29,287 nucleotides of DNA from the NCBI GenBank assembly GCA_003568945.1, contig BDIP01000138.1, positions 1 through 29,287 of the forward strand, written 5' to 3'. Shown here in pieces: positions 1-8,352 of the stretch. The position numbers and the translations under genes are program-made. The stretch comes from Kipferlia bialata. Its lineage: Eukaryota; Fornicata. The notes beneath the pieces were generated by a model. The model did no database searches. It had not been told where the DNA came from and saw only the letters and a list, made by a program, of their open reading frames with translations. Position 1 is the stretch's first letter. Every line of letters begins with the position of its first letter.

Positions 1-2675
1 CCTGTAGGTCCCCAAGTACATGTGTAGCTACCCCAGGGTGGGATAGGGACACAGGTCCAGAGGAGTGAGCAGTGCCTAGTGAGAGGGACGTGGTGGCATC
101 AATGGAGAGAGTGTCTCCGGAGATAGGCACATCCACCGATAGGCTGTCAGTCTCCACTATGAAGCCAGCTCCAACAGAGAGAGACCCAGTAGTCACACTG
201 TCTGCTGAGAGTGATGCACCACTAGCGTCAATGGTGGAAACACTCAGATCCAGTGTACCACCGGAGAGTACTGCTGAACCTTCATCCAGGGTGAGAGACG
301 ATACCCCCTTCTGGCTGGTCGTAGAAGCTAGGTATAGGGGGGCGTAGCTGTCACCTACAGTCCCTATGGTTACATAGGCTTGGTCCAAGGCTTTAAGGCT
401 GCCCTCGGACATGGAAATGGGTCCACTGACAGCTATACCAGCGGGAGAGACAGAGAGAGAGGTATCCCCAGAGGAGAGCACAACCTCAGTATCCGCATCT
501 AGAGTGGCTGTATCTGCAGACACGCTCACATCCTCTGCACTCTCTATGGAGAGAGTGGCATCAGAAGACACAGCGAGACCGGCACCCAATGGGGTACTGA
601 TAGATGTGACATGCAGTGACATGTCGCCGTCATCCTTCCAAGACACTTGGCCCTCACCATTGGTATACAGTACCTGATGGTTAGACTCAGACTCAATGTA
701 TGAACATATCCCCATATACTGACCCAACAGACATCTTACCTGCCCTGGCACCCCATCGACACTGGGTAGGGAATAAGTCCCTACGGTAAGGGTCGAAAAT
801 GACCCTGCAGCTGGCGTCGTTGCGCCAACAATAGTGTTGTCGATGGTGCCACTGGAAACGGTGGCCTCTCCCACTATAAGAGAGGGAGTAAAGACTGAGG
901 CTGGGGATACTGCCATCCCAACTAGAGGGTCACTGCTGAATGATACAGTGTCAGCAGTGAATGTGAGGGCGCCCCCCTCCATACTAATAGCACATGTTGC
1001 TTGGGGGGTCTCCTTGGAATCTGAGGAGAATGCATTGGCACTCAGGGGAAACGAGTGGGGCCTCCCACTGCTACACCCGTTAGGTACAGAGTAAGAGGGA
1101 GACCCAAACTCCCCACCTGCAGCGGATGGCGCAGATCCAGAGTGCTCAGACACAACTCCCTCAACACCACAATCTGGTGCCATGCAGCCATGCGAGGCAG
1201 GAGGGGGAGGGGGAGCATTACCCATGGTGAAGGTAGGCGGTACCTCTATATCACTCCCCACACTCACACTACCTGTCTCACTGGATATAGTGTTGACAGT
1301 GACACCCGCAGCTGACATACTACCAGCCTCAATGGTATCGGCAGAGAGACCAGTGGTAACCACCTCCACTGTCTCCACCTTGGCAGCTGTGACATCCCTA
1401 GACGTCACTGTATCTGCAATGATATCACTCGCTGATACTCCAGACACCACCACATCACTACCCACTCTCAGCAGCACTATAGTGACCAGTGCACCGCAGA
1501 GGAGGGAGAGACAGAGCAGCAGCACTGCCACTAAGGTTAGCACCCTCATCGTGATAGGGGTGGCAGAGAGAGTGCCGCGCCTGGGTCTCTGTGGGGTGGC
1601 ACGACTGCAGAGGCCCTTGAGACGGGACTCCTTGACAGGGGGGTCCAGAGAGAGACCCTTGCCGTGCACAGTAAAGTTGTCAGGCAGGACCTGGTGTCAT
1701 TAAGATATGCATTACAGTATGAGTCACACTGAACCAGAACAGGTCAATGCAGCCAAAGTACAGTATTATACATACCTGTACTGCAGGCAGGCGTGGCAGC
1801 TTGGAAGGGGCAATGGGGGAGGGGGTGTCAGGTGCGATACCATTGATGGCATACATCCGTCCCTTTCCACTCTCCTTGCTACCCTTAGGACTACCTCCAG
1901 ATGCAGTGGTGGTCTTGGTCTTGGCCCTCAGCTTGGCCAAGGCACCTATAGAGAGAGAGGGTCTCTCTGATGGACTGGATGTACTGGTCAAAGGGTTCAA
2001 GGGAGAGAGAGAGATGTCCGGAGGAGTGATGGACTGGTGCCTCTGGAGCACACTATTCACATTATCCCTAGGGATCAGGATGTGTACTACTAGCAACACG
2101 CGTATGTATTAGTACCACCCATATATCGCACACCCACACCTACTCCTACCACATACACAGTGTTAAGTCTAATATCATATATATATATACATGAATTAAT
2201 TATATTGAATTAATTGAGTTAAATGAATTAATATATGTCCCACCTATCAGTCCCCGATGCAAAGTGGAAGCTGTACTTGGGCCTGTATCTATCCCTCACC
2301 CCATGGGTCTTGAGGTCCCTGGTACGGGCTATCCTAGCCTTCAAGGGTCAGATTGTATCTATATTATATCTGACAGTGATAGCAAGGGTCAGATACTGTA
2401 ACAAGTGGTGTATGGTCAAACAAACGGAAACGTTCGATGAATTTGGCGCAACCGTATATTCATACATCTGTATCAGTGTGAGGATGTACAACCATACACT
2501 ACCTTGTTAGGGTCGATAGGACATGAGAAACTGGTCCCGTCGGTGCGCAAGAGTACTAGTACAGAGAGAGACAGCTGTTCACCGACAGTAACGAGGTGAA
2601 ATGTGCCCTTTGGGCCGGTGCTAGGGTAAAAGGGACTAACAGATACGATGAACGGTGGAGACGCCCCTTCTTGAA
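1..2675 (-). CDS. Type II-like membrane protein with phage tail-fibre-like ectodomain (partial)
   Basis: Minus-strand exons, 5' to 3': 2503-2675, 2244-2338, 1776-2067, 740-1690, 1-673 (continues off the window). Phases agree at every join (0, 2, 0, 0). The 1776-2067 exon is polar and basic (Ser/Thr/Lys-rich). Exon 740-1690 holds a hydrophobic segment at about 1466-1546 (MRVLTLVAVLLLCLSLLCGA and on), which I read as a signal anchor. After it comes a long Ser/Thr/Val/Asp ectodomain of repeated short beta-type units (ADT, VSSG and TLS-like steps) with a Pro-rich, Cys-containing insert. It then reads IVGATTPAAGSFSTLTVG and YSLPSVDGVPGQ, followed after a 66-nt intron by VLYTNGEGQVSW. These are signatures of phage and prophage tail-fibre proteins. 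The C-terminus lies outside the window, so an intramolecular chaperone (S74) domain cannot be checked. Likely role: trimeric surface stalk or adhesin (inference). The start codon is not resolved. Confidence 0.72.
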
Positions 2676-2728
2676 CTATAGAGACAAGGTATTGTGTATA
2701 TGGGCCCACCTAGTCCATGCTGTGGCAC

Positions 2729-3093
2729 CCTCTACTAAGACCTCCACACCCACTCTTTCACAAGAGTAAAGGACTGAGGTGATGTCTGCATTGACAGATT
2801 GGACAGACGTTAAGGGACCATCCTAGGTATGAGACACACATATATACATACATAGGGTGTGTGTGTGGGGGGGGGGGGGATGAGAATGATATAGACATAC
2901 ATTAGTGTAAGTGGGACACTTGCTCGTGCCTGTAGGCGGCTGCAAGTGGGTATGTATATATCTAAACGGACTGACCCTCAGTGCAAGTGTCAGAGTCGAT
3001 AATGGAATAGGAAGCAGAGGGAGAATACGCAGAGTATTGACTAGTATAGGGGAGTATTATATATCTCACCTCCTGGGTGGGAGCACTGTCCAT
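2729..3093 (-). CDS. Possible 5' exons of the tail-fibre-like gene
   Basis: Three coding-like pieces on the minus strand precede the exon at 2503-2675. 2729-2785 lies between an AATGCAG acceptor and a GTGCC donor and joins the next exon in phase. 2976-3040 lies between an ACTAG acceptor and a GTCAG donor and joins 2729-2785 in phase. 3070-3093 reads MDSAPTQE after an ATG and ends at a GTGAG donor, but its phase does not fit the next piece. Composition is Ser/Tyr-rich then Val/Glu-rich with no family I recognise. Treat these as candidates: another start or an unseen exon is possible. Confidence 0.3.
2866..2880. repeat. (GT)n followed by a G-run
   Basis: A short GT repeat runs straight into a run of 13 G at 2867-2879, inside a probable intron of the gene at the left edge. 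No other function is visible. Confidence 0.6.
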
Positions 3094-3140
3094 CTCTAAT
3101 CACTCTCCCCCCTCAGTGAATGGAGGCGGGTGCCCTTAGA

Positions 3141-3148
3141 GTCTAAGG
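3141..3148. repeat. Left target-site duplication of the hAT MITE
   Basis: GTCTAAGG directly abuts the left inverted end and is repeated exactly at 3681-3688. Confidence 0.85.
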
Positions 3149-3680
3149 CAGGCATGTATTTTTGTGTACCGCACCCCTTCGGGTACCAACTTTGGCCGAT
3201 GGGTCCCAGTTTGGAGATGAAAGTGGTACCCGGGACCCGGGTCCCAGGTACCCACCCCCATATTACGGTCTAGGGAGTCCCCACAAACACAATACGCTGT
3301 TTAGAGCAATATGTGTACTTTGACAACGGTACCGGTATCGTATTAGGGCATGGTATGGCCTATAAGACCCTCAATTCAGCAATAATCACATCGAGTTTTG
3401 ACCACTTCTTTCACGTCAAAACCTTGAAATACATACACACCCTTCCCATAGCTACGGATAGGTTGATCTATTAGTGTTCCCCGCTATTCATTCTTTGTAG
3501 TGTGCTCAAGGTTCTGAGTTTTTGCCTACACCCTTTTTCACATAGGTCGTAGCTATATACCCCAAATGACCTTTTTCGTGAAAAGTGCGTATTATTCCGT
3601 ACTCGGTGGGTCCCATTCTGACTAAAATGTGGGTCCCGAAGTCATAAATATGGGGGCGGGTACCAAAAATTACATGCCTG
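3149..3680. mobile_element. Non-autonomous hAT-type DNA transposon (MITE), 532 bp
   Basis: The ends are inverted: CAGGCATGTA at 3149-3158 and TACATGCCTG at 3671-3680, and the similarity runs inward for about 30 bp with small gaps to GTACC and GC-rich blocks. The element is flanked by an identical 8-bp duplication, GTCTAAGG, at 3141-3148 and 3681-3688. CAG-starting inverted ends with 8-bp target duplications are diagnostic of the hAT superfamily. Five copies of GGGTCCC or its complement sit near the two ends (3201-3207, 3232-3238, 3239-3245, 3608-3614, 3631-3637), as expected of subterminal transposase-binding repeats. The middle is AT-rich with no open frame of note, so it must have been moved by a transposase encoded elsewhere. 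The intact target duplication suggests a fairly recent insertion. Confidence 0.85.
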
Positions 3681-3688
3681 GTCTAAGG
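3681..3688. repeat. Right target-site duplication of the hAT MITE
   Basis: GTCTAAGG directly abuts the right inverted end, an exact copy of 3141-3148. Confidence 0.85.
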
Positions 3689-3699
3689 CTTAGACTCTA

Positions 3700-4218
3700 G
3701 ACCCAAGTACAGGACAAATGCAAAAAGGGTCCATCTAGGCAATCAAGGCAGACAATCCCTTATTGGCCGAGTCCTTACATATATGGATTCACTTCCACAG
3801 CACTAGCCAGGGATCTACCACCAAATTGGATGATGGTCAGTATACAGATCTGAGGAGTGAGACCGGAAGGATCTTCATTGAATGACCATTGCATTAATTA
3901 TAGACTCTCTCTCGAACTGGTACTATACTATTACACATGTTGGTGGTTGGACATATATTGAAAGAAATGTCTATATATAAGTGTGAGTGTGGTAAACACA
4001 AATAGGATAGAGTCAGATTATCGTGAACATCAACCTAACCACACCTATACGAAGTGAGTGTTGTATCCTTGTATGGATAGTGGGGTATGCGATGTATCTA
4101 AGTGCATTGGGGTGATACATACATAGTGTCTGTAAATGCAAACTCATATATATATACAGACACAGACAGATCATTGCACTATCCCACACATATATGGTGT
4201 AACCAAGGTCACAGTACA
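3700..4218. other. Intergenic, no gene seen
   Basis: Both strands are interrupted by stops and no exon bounded by the local CTNACCCCAG acceptor and a donor was found. Scattered ATATAT runs are the only pattern. Confidence 0.6.
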
Positions 4219-4363
4219 TTCAGGGAGGATGACACACGGTTCTGCTTGGTCCCATTCAAGCCCATGGTTGTAGAGATACTAAGGAGAGATGACCCTACCT
4301 CAGGGTTCTATTCCTCCATCCCGAGGTCCCACAGTCCTAGCTCAGAAGATGTCTTCACAATAT
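4219..4363 (+). pseudogene. Coding-like fragment of unknown origin
   Basis: Follows an ACATTCAG acceptor-like site and reads open for about 48 codons to a stop at 4361-4363. The peptide has protein-like composition (FCLVPFKPMVVEILRRDD, then a Ser/Pro-rich end). No upstream exon in phase was found and no family is recognised. It could be a last exon whose partners are unrecognisable, a decayed gene remnant, or a chance open frame. Confidence 0.25.
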
Positions 4364-4483
4364 AGTCATGTGCATACAGACTGTTCATTAAGAAAGGTAT
4401 ATCCACAAATCACCTCTCCTCCTACTGTAATTCTCAAACACGAATAGTGTTACAGTGTAACGTACACTGTGTTTATGTTTCCA

Positions 4484-4579
4484 GGGGTCCCAGGGCATAC
4501 ACACCATCTATACCCATACCTTTCCCATCTATATTCGGTCTATTGTCCATCCTTGGTCTGATCTTCAGGCCCAACGTGA
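4484..4579 (+). pseudogene. Second coding-like fragment
   Basis: Lies between a TTTCCAG acceptor-like site and a GTGAGT donor-like site and reads open (GPRAYTPSIPIPFPSIFG, then a hydrophobic stretch ending FRPN). It sits 120 bp downstream of the fragment at 4219-4363, which ends in a stop, so the two do not form one simple exon chain. Function unknown. Confidence 0.2.
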
Positions 4580-4663
4580 GTGCCAGATCAGAAATTGGAC
4601 AGACCCTTTTGCTACACAATAGTGGGTACCATATAGTGTGCCACTGTATTCCGCAGCGGGAGT

Positions 4664-5560
4664 AGACTCTATTCAATAGAGAGTCTGTTCAGTTGACTCA
4701 GAATCGTGGTGTGATCCATTATTATAATAGCTGAACAGTGATAGAATCCTGGATTCTATCCAGTGTGTGTTAACTGACACTGTTAAGTTTACACTGTACT
4801 GGACCACCGCTTGTCCCCACCTGACTGAAGCACATCTTGACCTTGTGGAATCCAGTTCATATGGGTAGTAAGTATTCCAGGTCTAGAATACTCCAATTCT
4901 AACGCAATCTATGACTGACTGTCTCAGTCTGAGAGTGTCACTTTGTCATTGATTTCGGTTATGATGAGTACCAATATATCGAGATAGGACGAACATGACA
5001 CGTTCAACTCCTGAGTCTCCTAGACGTTGGAGTAACTCCAATGGAGTTCAATGATTGGACCATTGTTTGCGAATACCCATCCGGAGGGTTTCAGTGAGAC
5101 TGAGTATTGAATATTGCAATGTCCTGGCCAATAGAGAGACTATTGCAGGTCCTAGCATTCCTCATTGCTATAATAGCAATGCTATTTAGGACATTCCCTG
5201 CATCCATAGTTGCTATACCATAGAGTCCATAAGTTATAGATGCTGTTCATATGATATTGAGTGTTAGTTAGTCAGACAGAGTTGTCCAATTGATACAATT
5301 CTGAGTCACAATCAATGTAAAGACACACGTGGTGTTGCGAGATGACACTTTGATCTACAAATGGTGCTGCGAGCTCGCCCTGTGTTCTTATGATTACTCT
5401 TTCTCTGAATAGTCAGTGAGCACACATCTTATGACTGATACTATACAGAGAACCCTGTCCTACATCATGTATCTGTGACATTTATGTCTATACATACACA
5501 ACGCTACACTCATATTAGAGATATGAGAGATATGTGACACATCCTGTCAGACACAACACA
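4664..5560. other. Hairpin-rich non-coding region
   Basis: No exon is supported on either strand. The stretch is dense in short inverted repeats. Perfect ones with a one-base centre: 4667-4681 (arms CTCTATT/AATAGAG), 4740-4760 (GATAGAATCC/GGATTCTATC), 5027-5041 (TTGGAGT/ACTCCAA) and 5164-5180 (ATTGCTAT/ATAGCAAT). Longer-spaced ones: CTGTTCAG at 4685-4692 with CTGAACAG at 4731-4738; AATGTCCT at 5118-5125 with AGGACATT at 5188-5195; CAATAG at 5129-5134 with CTATTG at 5140-5145. An imperfect pair built on TTCTCTG/CAGAGAA lies near 5400-5452. The pairs nest and follow one another, so a folded RNA or the remains of a fold-back element are both possible. Confidence 0.5.
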
Positions 5561-5568
5561 GACACCAG

Positions 5569-8155
5569 TCACCAGCCGTTCCTAGCCCCCTCCTCGGTGA
5601 CCTCTGGACCTGACAGCGCCATCAGACCAAGCTCCACACCCTCCAGGGGGGCCTGGGTATGAGGGAGAGGCACCACGATAAACATATATATCTATCTCTC
5701 TATACGATAAACATATATATCTATCTCTCTATATAAATACATATTACGATGGAGTATGCACTGTATATATATATATACATATATATATATATACATCAAT
5801 ACCTCCTGGGTCCAGATGGACGTGGTACTTGGGGCATCTGGGGATGTCTGGCCAAGGAGGACAGGGCTGTGCGTCAGACACTACCAGGAGTGAGTGAATA
5901 TAGATAACACTGCAAACCGTATGTAGAGGTCCGGTGAAAGACCTATGAAATTGACTGAAGATACAGCTCCAATGACTTGACACCTGCAGTGTGGGGCAAT
6001 TGTACATAGGGCCTGTCTGAGGGAGAGAGAGGAGTCCACAGGGAGAAGAGGCACTAGAGCCTCAACCTGCGCATGAGGACAGTGTGAGACACAAAGAGAT
6101 CACACTAAGACGTACCTCGCATGGGTGTATGGGTTCAACAATAGCAGCCAGGTAGGGGGTGATGCATGACTCGCCCTGCACACATGCCGCAACAAGGGCA
6201 GCTGGGTAAGGCAGACAGGGGCAGATAGACAGGAAGAGACTGGGAGACAAAGAGACCACCCACAATCTGCGCACCCTGGTATATTCCAAACATAGAGCCG
6301 GCGATATTCCTATTCTTATTATATGGCACTAATTCCGCACCTAGCGCTGTCTGTCTGTCTAGGGGGACAGGGGCCTGCGCCTCCACCTCCCTGGAGACAC
6401 CTGACCTGGGGGCACCCTTGCCCATCCTAATAGGGGTGGCTGGGGGTCAGGCAGGACACACGTGTACATACATGGTCATAGACATACCTGTAGGGGAGGT
6501 CGGTCTGCTACCTGGTCTACTACCAGGCCTCGAGGGTCCACCTGTAATGAGATTGTATGTGTATATACTACAAGAACACAGGGGTCAGAGATAGATCGAC
6601 AATATCGATAGCATTAGGTTCAGTTAGATGAAGAGGTAAACATGAGAAAGGCAGAGTACTGATTGTGATACTAGCATCCCCCATATCCCCCATATCCCAG
6701 TATCAATACTCCCCACCTGTCTCCGGGGCGTCTGACGTCCAGTAGGTACCCAACACATACTCAAGCAGAGACAACGCTGGTGTCAGAACACAGGTGACAT
6801 GAAGACCCACCTACAAACACATACACCATCTACATATATATATCATCTACATATATATACATACACCATCTACATATATATATCATCATATATTCATCAT
6901 CACATCTACAATCGGCCAAACCCAGACAGGTATTACTGATACTACACGACACTTCACTTCACAGCATGACTCAAATGGTACAAACAGCAGTCCCCTACCG
7001 CCTTGTGTAGCACAACAGTATTCAAGGCACTATCACAATCACATCGCATACTACTATATCGTGTACTCCCCACCTGCCCTGTGTAGCACACTGGAGCAAG
7101 GTATGGACCCATGCCCCAGGGAGTGCCTAGGCTGAGACGGAAAGAGACATGCTGGTAGGAATGGAGCAGATGATGTGTATGACATATGACAGCACAGTAA
7201 CGATGCCGACCAGTGACTGTATCAGTGTATATTATATATATATTATATATAGCCACTGAGGGTGGGTACCTGATGTCGACCAGGGACAGAGGCAGACCCA
7301 TCTCTGAGGCCAGCACGCCCAGGGGAACGCGCCTCACACCTAGGGTCAGTATCACTAGCAAAGGGGTGAGGAGTCGACTATCCTGACCCATGGACTCATC
7401 GATAGCAGCTGAGTGCCACATGCATACATGCCCCTATACACCCCTGTCTACCTGTCTGCTGTGAGTCACAGAGCAGCGTGACGCCTCTCTGCACCACAGA
7501 CACCAGGGCAAGGGTCACCACGTTCCTCTCACGCTGGTGTAAGAGAGATGGGTATTGGAAGACTCGAGTATCCCCGGGGGAAATAATGAATATAGCCTCA
7601 ATTATGTCTTATCATCACTGTGGTGATACATATATATATATCTATATAAATATACATATACATATAGGTATTAATATTCACACCCACACATATATATATA
7701 GTATACAATAATATCCACCTCTCTGTCCGCTGCCCTCTGCCTGTCCCTGCCCGTCTGTCTCACAGATGCCCCACTCACCCCAGACCTCGCCCTCTCTGCC
7801 TTCTCTTCTCTCTCCCTCTCCTCCTGCCTGTCGTAAGTGGGGATCAGTAGGTATCAGTACACACACGCATATATCTATATCTATATCAATACTACATGTG
7901 TACACACAGACTGGATACCTGCCGAGTGTCAGGAGCACTGTGAATATGTCACGGGTCACCTAGGGGGTAAGCGGGGCGGAAACAAGTGTAAGAGAGCTGT
8001 ACTGGTATATATACACTTAACAGAGAGAGAGAGAGAGCTAGCACCCTGCCTAAGGAGCAGGGTCACTAATGATAGACGGGGAGGGAGGAGGTTGGTACCT
8101 GAACCGACACTGGGAGCCTTGCCCTCCTGGCCCATACGTCCATCCTGGCCATGGC
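5569..8155 (-). CDS. LAS1: LAS1, ITS2 pre-rRNA endoribonuclease (5' end unresolved)
   Basis: Exons, 5' to 3': 8099-8155, 7919-7959, 7719-7827, 7452-7533, 7270-7339, 7074-7126, 6717-6776, 6488-6541, 6341-6439, 6116-6201, 5984-6066, 5803-5866, 5569-5652 (stop TGA). Total 942 nt (313 residues) with every phase agreeing. LAS1 is the HEPN nuclease that, with the kinase Grc3/NOL9, cuts ITS2 during 60S ribosome maturation in the nucleolus. Family signatures: RMDVWARRARLPVSVQ (helix 2, W..R..LP), ASEMGLPLSLVDIRH, and RHSLGHGSIPCSSVLHRA then ALSLLEYVLGTYW, matching the classic VDLRH..TH..LPS...AL.WL...YW. The RHSLGH piece is the catalytic R-x4-H HEPN motif, and here it is split by an intron after R. 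A 36-residue Glu/Arg-rich insert (exon 7719-7827) separates two HEPN helices. The expected N-terminal W..W (WDEW) segment is missing: the first visible exon follows a good acceptor, so a 5' exon probably lay at or beyond the homopolymer tract. Confidence 0.88.
5676..5733. repeat. 29-bp perfect tandem duplication in a LAS1 intron
   Basis: Two adjacent identical copies, 5676-5704 and 5705-5733, starting CGATAAACATATATATC. They lie wholly inside the intron at 5653-5802 and touch no splice site. Confidence 0.85.
6827..6898. repeat. AT-rich minisatellite in a LAS1 intron
   Basis: Four loose copies of a unit like CATCTACATATATATAT occur inside the intron between exons 6717-6776 and 7074-7126. This looks like slippage. 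Confidence 0.7.
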
Positions 8156-8217
8156 CTGGGGTAGGTATAGCAAGGATGCACATAGAGCAGACACTATAGT
8201 ATAGTACATCCTAGGAC

Positions 8218-8273
8218 GGGGGGGGGGGGGGGGGGGCCCCCCCCCCCCCCCCCCCCTTGTTTTTTTTGTTTTT

Positions 8274-8305
<32 letters not shown>
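8218..8305. other. G19-C20-T-rich-C31 homopolymer tract
   Basis: 19 G at 8218-8236, 20 C at 8237-8256, an 18-base T/G stretch, then 31 C at 8275-8305. It lies between the divergent LAS1 and cyclase genes. Both genes begin, on either side, with an exon preceded by a strong acceptor, as if their first exons were missing. A natural G/C fold-back tract at a divergent promoter is possible. A mis-assembled or gap-filled junction fits the missing 5' exons better (inference). Confidence 0.8.
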
Positions 8306-8307
<2 letters not shown>

Positions 8308-8352
8308 TCATTTCGATGTGCCAATCCTGACACTGACACTGACCCCCAGACC

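Noticed and set aside
72-2112. Several open frames on the plus strand
   Set aside because: They lie antisense to the tail-fibre-like gene, whose minus-strand reading is continuous across phase-matched introns and carries recognisable motifs.
1-2675. A prophage or integrated virus at the left edge
   Set aside because: Only fibre motifs are viral-like. The gene has spliceosomal introns and a membrane anchor, and no capsid, polymerase, integrase or terminal repeats are seen in the window.
2710-2785. Use of the AG/GTGGGC donor for the exon ending near 2710
   Set aside because: It leaves the frame out of register with the exon at 2503-2675. The GTGCC donor at 2728 gives a matching phase.
6827-6898. 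CRISPR-like spaced repeats
   Set aside because: The units are AT-rich, degenerate and contiguous without distinct spacers, and the host is eukaryotic.
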